Positions 51,436 to 64,000 of a stretch of DNA of 64,000 nt are shown one piece after another. The notes beneath the pieces were generated by a model. The model had not been told where the DNA came from. It made no database searches and worked only from the letters and a program-made list of their open reading frames with translations. The position numbers and the translations under genes are program-made. How positions within the stretch are numbered: the first letter of the stretch is position 1; the number at the start of each line of letters is the position of its first letter. Source of the stretch: Litomosoides sigmodontis (Eukaryota > Nematoda > Chromadorea > Rhabditida > Onchocercidae); assembly GCA_963070105.1 (NCBI GenBank), contig OY718804.1, positions 4,171,317 to 4,235,316 on the forward strand, written 5' to 3'.

Positions 51436-54400
51436 ATGGTGGAAGATGACGATGTCATAGCAGAAGTTAGTTTTCGTTTCCTTTTGATATTCGTCGAGAA
51501 TATTAAAATTATATTGGTTTGCTGCACAGCCTGCGAGTAACCGTTTATCATATAGCGGCATTCTTAATCCTCCGATCGGGTCTCAAATGAACATAATTCC
51601 TCAAATTGTGGCTGGTTTCTATCATTTGCTCCGAGAATGACTTATGTATTTCTACATCTTTTGTTTTCCACTGCATCTTCTTAACATGAAAGTGAAGCAA
51701 GGAATTAAATGGACTACGGTTGCGAGTAGGAAAAAAATGGTAAAGCTTATAATAAGGTTATATTGAAGCGCTCCTCGTACTCCCTATAACCTGTCAGCTG
51801 ATAACAATGTTACTGTCGACTGAAGAGCAACGAATGATTTTAATCGTCGTAGACCTAATTTGCCTTCACCTCATCTTTGATTCTACGGCACTGTTGGCCT
51901 GGTCTTACCTCAACCATTTATAGCATACTTATATATGTGTTACTTTTTAATTTAGTCTTTTGTCTCGTGAAAAAGTAATGCGTAGTCCATATCCGCCAAA
52001 TGTATGTACGCGCTATGTGCAGCTGTTGTCACTAACAAATCATATGGAGTGTTAAATTTCTGGTAGTACTAGCAACTTGTCATAATTAAATATTCACGAA
52101 ACTTTTTTCTTGTTGCAGATAGATGTAATACTTTCTCGAAATCCTGGATCTGGCGAATTGTACCGTATCCAGTATCCAATACGTAAAGTAGATCCATTTC
52201 GCTGTGGTGTCACCAAAGCACGTTACAAAAAGAATGTGAAGATGGTAATAAATTTTATTCTGCTTATGTGAAAAATCTCTCATTTTCAAATTCTGTAAAA
52301 GGCGCTAGTCACTGAGCTAGAGTTAAACACATTCCTGACATCATGTTACTAAATGCACAGTTTATGTTCGGTTTATCACTTTTTTGCTCATTATAGTTGG
52401 AAATACGACTGCCAGTGGATAAATTGTCAACCTCGTTCGATAAAGGCCGTGCTGAACATCTTGCATTGATTTCCGGGACAAGTGCTGGAGCGTCTGCAGT
52501 TGACAATTTGTATGCAACGTTTTAGAAAAATTAAATTAACTTCTTGAAATTTTATGTTTTACATGCAATTTCTATTTCGTAAGTAACGATTGGGTCCATC
52601 TTTATTTTTGACTTAATATAAGTAAGCAACCAAAAACTTCAAACTACTAAAAGCGATCGAAAAAGAAATAAATAATGGCTTAAAAAATAAAAAACGGAAA
52701 ACATTTTGTTTATTCTGTTTGAAGTTCTCAATTTTTTCAGTCAAATAATGGACGAAGAAGTGTACGTTGGACGCAGTTTTGGAAATGATGCACCAGTTCA
52801 TTATGCTGCTGGGTTTTTCAAAAATCGTTAGTTCTCCAAAGTTTGACCTTGAATGTAAACATCAATCTGGAAATTTATACGTGTTACAATTCTCGGTGTT
52901 CTTTGGCGGATGACTTGTTGCCATGCAATATTTCTAAGTTATTTCAGTATAAAAGAAATGTTAAAACTTGTTGTGAGACTATCTTTTTGCAGATTGTTTG
53001 TATATATGTCCTTTAAGTGGCACTTTTGATATGAAACGTTCGATATCATATTTGAATGGTCAAGGAAAAAATCGGACAACCAAAACTTCTGAAGGTGGAA
53101 AGCTTTTGTTTTTACTTTTTTCTCAAATTGCTATTCATTAAGTTTTTTGTCTTACTTTTGCATACGAACTCATTTCATTTTTCTCTTGCGTATTTGTCGT
53201 GTGAAATTATTCTGAATCTTTCTTCCGCACACCAAATTTTGCGTTGCGTAGTCTGACTTAGTCGTGTGTTTCGACCTTAAACTTCACAGATATGATATAT
53301 TTTGGATACGATCTTGAACGCCAAAGTTTACTACATCGAGTATCATTTCCCATTTCAATATTCATTAATAAAATACTGCAATGGTTCTTTCTACAAAGCA
53401 AGGCATGTGTAATTCTTCTAAACTGTGAAGAAACTTCAGAAGTTCACGAAATCCCATACGATCTGAAAATGATGAAATGAAAGATTTCAGATGATATGTC
53501 CGATTCGGAGGAGGAGAGAAATTCTAAAAATCCATCACCTATTCGAGTTAGGTTTAAACGTCCTGAAACAGAACGGCAAAAAAAACGTCGCGAGCAGTCG
53601 TCAGCTCATCGAAGTCGTCTTATTGAACAAGATCCCTGGACTCCGACGAATATTAATTGCATGGATGTAAATTTTCCCATCATTTTCAGGCGTTAACAAA
53701 ATTTGTATTTTAAATAGTCATGATGTATTCATTGTTTATTGAAGGATAGAGAATCGATGAAATATAGCGAATCCTTACTTTCCATCCCGGTCGCAATGCT
53801 TGACCCATGCGCAGTTCCTGATACCGTGGAGCTCATCCAAAAAGCTATTATTGGTGAGAAAATGAGTGCACTGTAAGTCTTATTTTTCCTTTTATTATTT
53901 CTCTACAGATCAAGTCTGATGCTATGAAATGTTTTGGCAAAATTGGTATGGTTTCAGATGATTTTTTTGATTTATTTTTATTCAGTGATTTGAATGACTT
54001 CAACCAGTTAATATCACTTCGACGCATACGGCATTTACCTGAGGTTCAGCAAGTTCGAGCACTGATGATTAAAGGTTGGAAATTCTATTTTTTTAATAGC
54101 AGCAGTATGTTACTTATGGAATTTTTTTACCTATATGGAAATTTAGCGCGATGTATATCGACAAACGAAGCACAACAGTATGTTTCAAAATCTATTCCTC
54201 GACACCTGCTAATATTACGCGCTCGTGAGTGTGCCCGTTTGGTGTGCAATATTTGGGTGCTAAAGAGTGAATTACTTTATTCCGATCAGTCATCAGTGCT
54301 TCAACACGCTCGTGATCTTGTCCTTTGTCTATTTAGTTCTAATCTCCCCGTCAGAAGGTGATTTTTTTGGAGTTTTTCCATTTTTCCTTCTTGTACGAGA

Positions 54401-55848
54401 GCTGAAAAATGTGACCCACAACTTACTTTTCTCTTTCTATGAAAAATTTCATTCGTGCAAAAAAGATTTAAGTGTCTCAACTGAAACGAGAGAAAATCAA
54501 GAAAAAATGGTTTGTATTTCCGTGTAGGCTGTTAGTTACATTTTTATAGTGAAGTTACGAAAAGTCTCCAGAAGAAAATTTTCCAAGACCCCAAAAGAAT
54601 AGCCTTCTGTTTAGAAAAGTAGATTTTTAAATTCAATAATCAAACCTTCAGGCACGATTTACAAATGGCATTCGGTCTAAGTACTTCTGATCTTGATGGA
54701 ATATTGAAAACATTAAACCGAGTAGTGGTAGATGAGCATGAACGAAGCTGGAAACTGAAACACGATGACGTAGAAGAATTTGGAAAGAGGTATAGAATTA
54801 CATTTTTAAAATTAAACGTAAAATAAATCCTTACATTATCTCCTCATGATGTTGATAGGTGATCGAATCGTGGAATTTCGTGGTCTTGATACCAAAGAAT
54901 TTTCCTCCGAAAAGATCCAATTGAGCTAATAGATTCAATGAATTTCCTGTTCTAGATTCTCCTGTAATCCATTGGTAGTTGCTTTTATTCTTGAAGGCTT
55001 CTCGGTTGCGTCCTTTCACTTCCCTTCTTGGTCCTTAATGCCATATAAACTATTGTTGTTTCCTTTTCTTTTATTAAACATCACTATTATTGGGCCTTCA
55101 TAGAATGGCAAAAACGAAACATCTGTTTGCAATGAAATATCAGCATAATAGACTAAAAATTTACTTTTACAAACACTTCGAAAATTGAAAGTGAGTATTA
55201 CTTTTGTCATTTAGACGATGTTTTGATTTTTGACTTAAAATTTTGCATTCATGAATAAATTTCGGAAATATGACCATCTATTCCTTGAAACATTGCAGTA
55301 AGGACGAGTTGAAAGTGTTTATTGATGAAAAACGTTATTGGCATAAACGTTGGGAAGAAATACATCGTTATTTAATGGCGAGGAAGGAAAAGTCTGGAAA
55401 TATCATACGAAGGAAGAAAAAGGTTAATAGCAGGTTAGTCCTCTCATTCAACTAGCAATGTGATCAGTGATAATACTTGGAACTCTTCCTAGCGGTTTGA
55501 TACGATTATTCCAATATTTTTTGATTGAGAAATGAATGCTTTTGTTCTTGTCCAACTGCCTAATTATTATTTGTTATAAAAAAAATGATTTTGTACAGCC
55601 GTTTGTGTTTACTACATCTGTATGCCCAGCTTCCTTTTTCCGTAATTTTTTTAAAATTACCGTCACAAGTCAAGAACAGGTATGTTCTAGAATGTATACA
55701 TATTGAAATGTGGAAGCACTAATGATAAAGATTATACCTCTTCGCCGTGTTGCATCCTTAATAATTCCATATCTTACTTAGACAGAACGGTCCGAGTGAT
55801 AGAACCCTGAAGAAACGAGGCAGTATGAAGACTGTTGTAATCGATTGA
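51436..55848 (+). CDS. POLR3E: RNA polymerase III subunit RPC5
   Basis: RPC5 pairs with RPC4 in a TFIIF-like module of RNA polymerase III, which makes tRNA and 5S rRNA. Predicted 454 aa. Exons: 51436-51465, 52119-52244, 52397-52509, 52741-52826, 52993-53058, 53491-53666, 53745-53872, 53986-54074, 54147-54357, 54652-54789, 55299-55433, 55782-55848. Family signatures in order: start MVEDDDVIAEIDVILSR, LYRIQYPIRKVDPF, a segment ending VHYAAGFFKN, LYICPLSGTFDM, VRFKRPETERQKKRREQS, EQDPWTP, and a winged-helix part with CNIWVLKSELLYS. The protein lacks the long C-terminal extension of human RPC5 (about 708 aa) and ends KRGSMKTVVID. Keeping 54075-54146 would also stay in frame, but the spliced form matches the family better. 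An AATAAA lies about 67 bp after the stop. RRN3 follows on the same strand. Confidence 0.92.
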
Positions 55849-56919
55849 AAAGAATGGTTTAGTTTCACTATGAAAATCTTAATATGTTACATATTTTTTT
55901 TGTTTAATGAAGTTAATAAAAATATTCCTCATGGTTCGAGTTTTACCAATACATCGTGTGTTTAAGTTAAAGGAATGTGTTCGTGAACAATATTTTATTG
56001 TTCAGGTATCAAATTGAAAAAGAAAAGCAAGACATTGTAAAGCAAAAATTTGCTTAAAAAATCGTTTTTCTTGTTAGAATTTTAAAAAAAGCTGAGCGGC
56101 GAATTTTGATTGATTGTGGAACGCTTTAAAAAATAGCTTTCGAAGCTAAATAAATTGTATGATAAACTTGAGTTCATTCATTATACAGTAAGTGAATTCC
56201 GTTTTTGGTAGTCCTTCCGCATATGTGAATTTCGATGTTTTCAAAGCATAGTCTTAAGTTTTGATTTTCGCATGAGAAACTAGGTAGCTGCTCATAAATT
56301 GAAAGTTATCTTGCTAGGAGGTGTCGGTGATCCATGAGATGATCGTGGAAATGTTACAAATTCTAAATTTTTTTAAATAAGACTTGCTGCAAAGTTCTCA
56401 AGAATTTGGATCAAAAGAACTGTAAAATCCATCTCTCTGCATTCTTAGCACTAACCAATGTAACTGATTCAAATGAAAAATGATGGTGAGATGTTTCATA
56501 GCGGATTTATAAGTAATCCACCGTTAAACAGCTTCTTTGGAGTAAAATAGTTGTTAAGTGTGAGTGTACTGATAAACAGACTGATGAAATGGAAGAGACC
56601 CACTGAGTTCCACGTGAAACAAAGCTAACTGCACTTCAAAATGGATATAATTTAGGAAAATGAAGGAGCAACAATCATTTTGCATAATGGTTCAGTGGAC
56701 AGCAGTGACACAGCATGACCTGGTTATTCTACAGGTTGATGCACATCGTGTTGGGTTAGACGAGTGGAGGGAGTGGTGGGGTGGAGTAGGTGAGGGAAGG
56801 GTAGTGTTTAGGATTCAGAGGGGTGGTCGGCTCTGTTTTCGGAAATTTACTCTAATATTTTCCCTCTTATAGCAAGTTTTGTCTCAAATAGCACTAATTT
56901 GAACGATTGTCATGCTGAA
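55849..56919. other. Spacer between POLR3E and RRN3 with G-rich tract
   Basis: Contains the POLR3E poly(A) signal (AATAAA at 55915-55920) and presumably the RRN3 promoter. At about 56766-56825 the plus strand is unusually G-rich for this window, with GGG or GGGG runs separated by short loops. The open frame 56660-56872 spans it but has no family resemblance. Confidence 0.5.
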
Positions 56920-59900
56920 ATGGCCAGCAACGCTAATTCGGAAACAGTTTCTGGAGAGGAGATTATTACTACCTATCTTTCGGTAAGTTTTTCTTTGCTA
57001 CCTGTCTTTCTGCAAGTTTTGCTCCTAGTAACTCAGCAATGAGGAGATATCAAAACAGTGCGATATTGCTGGTTACCTGTTGTAAGCAAAACGTAGGCTG
57101 CTTGCGAAGATCGATTTTGCATGAGCATGTGATATGATCATTGTGATTAGCAAAATCATTTAGAGTACCAGTGACCAGTTTTGCTTTTGACAGTGATATG
57201 AACAATGTTATTTTAATAGTTCTTTCAGGGGGACATAAATGGTTTGTTAACGTATAATAAATTATGTAAAGCTATTGATTTGTTGAACCAATGGAGTTCA
57301 CAAGCAGTCATCGACTTCCTTCTTCAATTTGTGGATATTGCCCACCTGTTTGACCATCGGTGTAAACAACTCGTGTTTAAATTTGCTGTTAGTTTACATC
57401 TCATTAATATATTATAGTTATTCTCTTAAAAGGGATTCTGAGGCTGTTGATATGAATTATTATCAAATTATTTTTTGCATACTGCACTTACAGATATTCG
57501 TCTGGTAATTTTGATCGTATTTTCTACTTGGCATCCATAAGTGAGATTTGCAATAAAGTGTTCTTAGTATAAGTTATGGTAATTTTAAATCTGATTGAAA
57601 GCAATACCGTTAATCTTTGAAACTCATTTAGCAACTCGATTGGCAATTTATTCCGAGTGAAATCCGACCTCAATTCGTGAAACTGCTTCGAGATATCGGT
57701 GTTCAGTACATTTGTCATACTGAGTCGGTCATAAAATGTTTTATAGGACACCTGTTTGCAAAAGTCCAACGCCTTTCTATTGCTAATCAAAATCAAGGTT
57801 AATCAATTTTTAATTTTTAAACTACAAATGGAAAAAAATAAGTCTTGGATAAAAGATGACTAATATGTTGGGAAATAAAGCCTGAATGTCAGCTGCATAC
57901 GGCCTTCTTATTAACAAAAAGTTTCACATTTGAGTAGTTTTGTTTGACTTTAGTTTAATATTCCAGAAGGTAAAGATAACGATATGGAAAGAAATAACAC
58001 CGCGTTTACGCTTTGTCTCACAGAGGAAGAACAGGAAAGTATATACAAATTGGCAAGCGATGGATTGGCATTTATAGTGAAGTGTTTTCCTCTGTAAGTT
58101 GCCACGTCGACTCCATTAATATGTTTTTTTTTATTTACTTCACTTTAGCTTGGGACGACATGCGACAACATTTACCTTAAGTGACTTTTCAGTTTGCAAG
58201 GAAGAAGAGTAAAGAGAGAATTCCAGCACATATTTAATTAATTTTTGCCAACAGTTGTATTTCCACAATTTTCCGCAAGACATCAGCTTTCGTATAACAA
58301 TGAGGTTTCCTTAAATGATTAAGGGATATATTACTAATGCAAACGGTAACAAACGAAACAGACCTTTACAAAAGATATAAACGTAGGCAATGTGCTCAAT
58401 GAATCTCTCAACCTTGAGGTCGCTGAAGCAAGAAAACTTGCTGGGTAAACTTGACTGTTCTGTTGAACATTTTTTTTCTGCTGCCTTGCATATCTCAGAC
58501 GTCGCTTTTATTCTACATTTTTAACAGTTAATTTCTGTGTTTTGAACAACTTTTGTGATTCTTTATGCTACAAGTGATCTGTGGATTCACTTAAACTTCA
58601 ACGCAGTATTCGCTCTTCTCCACTTCTTGTATTTAATTGAAATTGGTATGTAACATCAAAACATTTGATATGAAAAATTGATGATAGTCCCATCAAGGTT
58701 GGACAAGTTGTGAGTAGTATATGTCAGTTTATTTAGGGCAGTAAAAATTCTGGTTAAAAATGTTCGTCAGCGCTTTCCGCATCATTCGGTGCCATCAATT
58801 CGATATGTTAGTTATGTAAGAAACCTTGTATTAATATGCCAGAATATCCCGCAGTGTCGAGAAGATGTCTTCTGTATTGTTACTGATGGCCTTGCTCAAC
58901 TAGACGTGAGTGTTATGACCTTTTTAAATTCATGCACTGTATGTTTTAAGGAATAATGATGAATCTGCTTGCATACAGCGCGTATTTTAAAATTGAAAAT
59001 TTCAGGCAGTATTGACGAAGGTAGAAAATTCAAAAAAGAAAGATGATAGCTTTGATGGTGGTCTGAATATTTTCCTACTGGTTAGTTTAATGGATATATT
59101 TTTGCTAATCATTTTCCCACTTAAGAAAAGCGTTGACTGTAAAGAATGAATTCCTTCGTCTTTCCGATTGTCCAATGAAGCTTGGCTAATCAGCACACTG
59201 AGAAGTTTTATGGATAAGTTACTATACCATCCGTCTGATCATCTTGATTTGCTTGAATTACAAGGTTCAAGCTTTATTATCACTGTTATATAATATAAAA
59301 CTTATACCTTCTGGTACGTTTTGCTGAATGCGACAAGAATAGCGTTCGAAGGTGGTCAAGATTAATGATTGACTTTTTTGGTAGGAGTGTTTTTTCGCTT
59401 CTTCGTTATTTTAAGTTATTTTTTTTATTATTTTAAGGATGAAGAATACGAAATGAAAGTGAGCGAAGTGCGAGATAACAATGACAAGGTGGAAAAACTG
59501 GATACTTGCATGTGTATTATGTTCGATTATTTAGGGAAACTTTGCAGTCTGGCGAGTCCAGAGGAAATGGGTAAGTCTTTTTTTGCTTGAGACTTTTTTT
59601 GAGAGCTAAATTCTTATCTCAAAAGCACGTATAATGTTAATTTTATGGTAGAAAAGTGCCAATCATTGGCATGTAAATTCTGTTCTTTAAAAATCTCTTT
59701 ATCTCCTTTTTTAAAGGCATATTTTGAAGTTTTTTCACCTCCAATTACACAAATAAGGGACGTAATATAAATTGAGCTCCTTTTACTTGGTAAATTTCAT
59801 ATCGGATGCATTTTCAACAACATTTGCAGATTGTGATCATTTTCCTCCAGTATCTAGACAAAAAAAAGTATTAAAGGAATTATTAGTTGTATTCGAGGAG

Positions 59901-62216
59901 CATCTTTTAATGGCTCATGGTCTAAAAAACATACCGTTTCTTTGGTTTTATATTTGTAGTCTTGATGAGGTATGCTTCTAAGCTTTTTTCTGTTTTTTTT
60001 TCTTATATTGATTTCATACAGGATTTTTCTTCATTTTCATATAATTTTTTTGTTTTCAAATAGGATTTTCATTGTTGCAGAGTTATCAAAAATATTTTCT
60101 AAGCTGGTTGTGGAGTTTTGTCACTCGATTGAATCAGGCTCCTAATGACTGGAAGAAAGCGCAGGGTGCTGCTTGTTATATTGGTAGCATGCTTTCTCGT
60201 GCTTCATATATAAATCTCAGGTGACTTCCTTCATCTTTTATTTTAAAGTTTCATTTACAATTTCCCCACCTCACAGCATTTTAATTTCTCAGCATTTCAA
60301 GCATTTCATAGTCACTTTTATAATCAAAAATGGATAGGCAGATAAAGTGAGATTGAAGAGCGAGAATTTCGAAAGTCAGCAAATCTTGTTATCATGCGTT
60401 CTTTTTTTGGTTTTCAGTACAGCAATGCAGTGGTTGGAAGTACTGTCACATTGGTGTACTACTTATGTGAATGAAATGGTGGATCGAACAACTAGTGCAA
60501 CTTCTGGTTCGACTCGACATGGGACATTCTATGCTGTATTTCAAGCCTTTCTTGTTGCATTTTGTTTTCGATATCGTGAAATAGTACAAGCACAAGGTTA
60601 GTGATCGTTTTGGTGCTTTTTTTTTAGAGTAAAGATCAAGTTTACATTAACTAATTGATGGAGCAGAATAAATTGAAATCTCTTTGGAGAAGGCAGATAT
60701 ATTTGATTTACAGTGCACAGAATTAGGATCTACAATAAATGATATTGAAGTCCCATATTTCCATCTAAAAATTGAAATAATCTTTGAACGTTTATTTTTA
60801 GAGATGGGCAAGATACACCGCTGGGGGCTGGGACATATTGTCCACAGCACGCTGGAGCCCTTGTCTTGCATTAGTCATCCTGTCGCTTTGTGCTTTGCAA
60901 CAATAAGCAGGTCATATTTAATCTTCAAAAAAAGTGTGACTACATCAATTCTAAGAATGAGCATTTTAAATACTATAAGTTCTTTAAGTTCTAATTTGAT
61001 GGAGATTTTACCGAAGTTCTGAAAGCCATTTAAAAGTCAATTAAAGGTCCATTTTAATTATGGGGTAATGAAACTTTCGAAATTCTGATTTTACTTCGCG
61101 GAAATTTCCAGGTCCATGCAGCTTATCTATGTGAATCATATTTTACCAGCGAAACCGACTGAGATGATGCCCTTCGAACCTCATTTTCCATTTGATTCTT
61201 ACAGTTTGGAAAGGTAAACTTAGGTGAACTGAGGAGGATTGGAAGAGGTGTCACAGGCCATGAGTTGAGAAGATATCGTTTCATTTTCGTAAAATAATGG
61301 ACTTATAAAATCTTTGTTTTCATTTTCACGTGGTGAAAATACGGAAGTTGAAAATCGCTTAAAATTTTTAACTTTAGCAGTATCTCAAAGTCATTATTCA
61401 CTATTTTCAGGTCGCTTTCTTTTATTGCACCGCTTATGCGGAAGTTTTCTCCTCTTGCTGAAGACGCAAGTGCTCTGAAAAATGAATTAGTGTGGAAAAA
61501 TGTAATCGAAAGCATGGATTGCCATGCTCATGAGGAAGGCAATGGTTCATGGGAATTTCTCGAAGATATTAGACGAGATCAAAATGAATTCCAGCAGGCT
61601 GGTTAGTCATAACTGAAGTTGTAACTTCTTTCTTAAGTCATAATCGATCTTTGCAAAAACTTATTGTTTTTACTTCTCCAAGCTACTGGTAAAACTATGG
61701 AGCCAATTGTTATTATTGTTGTAACATATTGGTTGCATCAGGTACCGTTGTTTTAAATATTATGGAAGAAAGGAATCCTTCTCTCAAAATTGCCAATGAG
61801 TTTTTAACCGTATATTCATCTTCACCCGGACTCAAACAGTTCAAAAGTTCACACTTTTTAGGTATGTTTAATTTTTAATTAATAATTTTTTTTAGAGTGA
61901 AATGTGTACATGCATCATTGTTTATCCTGTTGTGGTACATGTTTGAAACAATTCACTCACACTGATAACATTTTGACTGTTTTTCACCGTTATATGCCAT
62001 TGCCGTGTCTCAGAAAACTTTCACGTTTATTTTTGCATCTCATCTGGGTTAATATCTGCTCAGGCTTAATAAATGCTGATATATATTAGATCGAAGAAAT
62101 AGAAAAAGGTGACTGAATAGAAAAAATTACAAATTTTGTTCATTTTTTAGAAAAAATTTTTATCATTCATCTTTTCTCCATCGTCGAATTCACTAATTGC
62201 AGGCGCTGATCAATAG
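56920..62216 (+). CDS. RRN3: RRN3 / TIF-IA, RNA polymerase I initiation factor
   Basis: RRN3 binds Pol I and carries it to rDNA promoters in the nucleolus. Predicted 628 aa (human 651). Exons: 56920-56982, 57229-57387, 57632-57797, 57967-58093, 58737-58905, 59006-59080, 59438-59570, 59830-59969, 60081-60220, 60418-60596, 60802-60910, 61112-61213, 61411-61601, 61742-61861, 62203-62216. It is an all-helical HEAT-like protein. Recognisable segments are QRFPHHSVPSIRYVSYVRNL, VEKLDTCMCIMFDYL, IPFLWFYICSLDE, the core AQGAACYIGSMLSRASYINL, HGTFYAVFQAFLVAFCFRYR, PLSCISHPVALCF, and FEPHFPFDSYSLERS, the Pol I-contact FPFDP-like motif. The tail is uncertain: reading on after 61601 stops at once (QAG), and another route uses 61683-61740. 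A poly(A) signal is at 62326-62331. Confidence 0.92.
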
Positions 62217-62898
62217 TTACAACATAATGCACATGGACTATGAAGTATTTGCCGATTACTTCAGTCAAGCTTTTCCACAAGTCATATTTCCGAAATAACT
62301 TTATGTATAATTTCTGTAACATAACAATAAAATATATGTATTGAGCGAAAAGATTTTCTCGTAGAATTTTGAATTTTTCAATTATCTCCTTTACTATTCA
62401 GAACGAAGACTAATTGTCTGCATTTTATTCTCGTTTTTGAGTGACACCGTTATTGTTGGTACGGAATTGTTGCATTATTGGTTGATATTAATGAATAATT
62501 GCTGATTGCGATTACTTTCCTACAGCTGTTTAAATCTTCGCATTTTTTATTCTCAAGTATGAAGCCCATGTGTATGTGGTGCCTCTATACTGCTGTTTCG
62601 TTAGTTGTAAATGACTTTTTTGGAAATTTTGCTCCAGTCTATATGCTGAGTATGTTTTTAGTACTTATACAATTCTATGCTTTCACAATTGGTATTGTTC
62701 AGTTTGTTATCTTGAAGTAGAATAAACGAAGAAAATTTGGATACTTCTAACATGGCGCATAGGGATTGTACTGACTCGCAACAAATGTGAAGCATTTGTT
62801 ACTTCACTGCAAAGTGCTGTTTTACTAATCCATGCAGTTATGAGCGTTCGAGAATTATGTTAGAAATGTTATGTATGGAAAATGTATTGATTTATTGC

Positions 62899-63090
62899 TT
62901 AAATGATGCGCGATTTTAGCGTTTGAAAACGTTGGGTGGGAGGGATATTGAATAATTTCTCAAAATTTTTCAAGTCGTGTTTGATCACACCAATATCGAT
63001 GTAGTTTACATTCATGCGTAGAATCCTCAAATATTCGAACAGTCCATCGATCGCTCCATGTTGTGCACATTTGATCTCTCGATTCTTTTT
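62899..63090 (-). CDS. Candidate terminal exon, unknown protein
   Basis: Minus-strand frame with protein-like composition (CAQHGAIDGLFEYLRILRM, then NYIDIGVIKHDLKNFEKLF, ending TLKSRII and a stop). It looks like a last exon, with possible acceptors near 63085 and 63076. It could not be joined in phase to the membrane-like frame upstream. No family was recognised. Confidence 0.3.
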   Translation of the reverse strand, partial: KKNREIKCAQHGAIDGLFEYLRILRMNVNYIDIGVIKHDLKNFEKLFNIPPTQRFQTLKSRII

Positions 63091-63360
63091 ATTCAACAAT
63101 TTTTAGTGTTTTTTCAATACACCAAATGTTAAAGTTGAAACATTCATGGATATTCTTCCAAGTTGATATTATGATATGATATTTCAATGCGTCTACATGT
63201 CTAATAGTAAAAATTATTGGACAACAGCGCCTCGTCGCTCTTTGGTTAACAAAAGTGGATGGATAAACAAAATCACATACATTTGCACACTGTTTAACCT
63301 GATCACCGGTTCACTGTGTTCAACATCATCACTTTCTGGTGGATGGCAGCGCGATTACCT

Positions 63361-63640
63361 GTGAGACGGTCTATTCCGCTTTTCGATCTTATGAAGAGGT
63401 GCATAAAATACGATGCAATTGATAAATGGAACAAGAAACGTACCGAAAGAAAAGGAATGGGCAGCGGTCCATACATTTAGCACTGATGCTATTGGAATTG
63501 AGGCAGTAGTCATTTCGATGAGAATTGTTGGGACGAAAAGGCAGAATTTTGAGATTATGAAAATCTTCCTTTCCTCAAATTTAGGTTGATTATGAAACGA
63601 ATTTTGTAAACGATCGATTGATACGAAAGTTAAATGCTTC
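63361..63640 (-). CDS. Candidate multi-pass membrane protein fragment
   Basis: Minus-strand frame with two hydrophobic stretches (IFIISKFCLFVPTILIE and FGTFLVPFINCIVFY) followed by the basic turn HKIEKRNR. The layout recalls the last two helices and cytoplasmic end of a serpentine receptor, but no signature residue proves it. Donors after CAC-AG (63361) or after TTC-G (63444) are possible. Upstream exons, if any, would be beyond 63640 or outside the window. The rest of 62217-64000 shows nothing else I can support. Confidence 0.3.
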
Positions 63641-64000
63641 AACGATTTGATTTCCTACACAGGTCTGCACAAAACTTTCCCAATTATTCAGAAACTTTTC
63701 TACTGATATTAGCTTTCTCTTTTTCAATCACAAATTCTTTATCCATAAAATGATATTGATGATTGTCTGATAATCCGCTATCATCTTTTAATCTCAAAAG
63801 GCAGAAAAGGAAGTATTTCTGATATCTGTAACCTCTTCACAACAAAGTAGAAGCTGTATAAATTAATGCAAATGTAACACATAACTTCAGTGATCGATTA
63901 TTTCTATGGATGCATGATTGTTTTTGCAGTTTGAGATCAAAAATTTTTACAAATATAAAAGATTAGCCATTGAAAGTAAGAGAAAAATAAATCGCAATAC

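Noticed and set aside
56660..56872. 70-codon plus-strand frame before RRN3
   Set aside because: It is made largely of the G-rich tract (Gly, Trp, Arg) and has no family resemblance.
61683..61740. Exon encoding ATGKTMEPIVIIVVTYWLHQ as the main RRN3 continuation
   Set aside because: It is phase-compatible, but its composition looks intronic and the 61742-61861 exon is more protein-like. It is kept only as an alternative.
1..64000. Bacterial (Wolbachia-like) insertions, CRISPR arrays or bacterial operons
   Set aside because: No long uninterrupted bacterial-type frames or direct-repeat arrays were seen. All recognised genes have introns and are eukaryotic.

Overview
The window looks like nuclear DNA of a nematode, most likely a clade III (filarial-type) parasite. 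The reasons are AT-rich sequence, short introns with TTTTCAG-like acceptors, many small exons, and protein sequences of animal type. This placement is inference. No bacterial genes, rRNA, CRISPR array or intact transposon was seen. All exon structures were assembled by eye from GT-AG signals, reading-frame continuity and remembered family sequences. Recognised genes are secure, but exact ends and small exons are less so.

Left part (1-35 kb). A 5 kb non-coding stretch with simple repeats leads into a plus-strand gene (5122-11586) for a secreted protein made of six tandem 70-residue EF-hand-pair units. A minus-strand tRNA-Lys(UUU) follows (11782-11854). Next are an acidic, low-complexity plus-strand protein (12673-14648) and a large, probably disordered minus-strand protein (16392-22651). 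About 7 kb without recognisable genes (22652-29740) carries several microsatellites. A complete Smad4-type co-Smad follows (29741-35360), with clear MH1 and MH2 domains and one intron that appears to start with GA rather than GT.

Right part (36-64 kb). This is a denser block of housekeeping genes: MAK16 (minus, ribosome biogenesis), CDC45 (plus, replicative helicase), a BTB-BACK protein (minus), an orphan single-pass membrane protein (minus), the RNA polymerase III subunit RPC5/POLR3E (plus) and the RNA polymerase I initiation factor RRN3/TIF-IA (plus). MAK16 and CDC45 start head to head about 950 bp apart. CDC45 and the BTB gene end tail to tail. POLR3E and RRN3 are consecutive on the plus strand, 1.07 kb apart. 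The last 1.8 kb holds only unresolved exon-like pieces on the minus strand.

Four of the block's genes serve growth: rRNA synthesis, 5S/tRNA synthesis, 60S assembly and DNA replication. The co-Smad is a TGF-beta pathway effector. Nothing in the sequence shows that the genes are co-regulated. The most notable signals are the modular 6 x 210-nt EF-hand gene, the GA-AG intron in the Smad, and a changed Smad trimer-interface residue.
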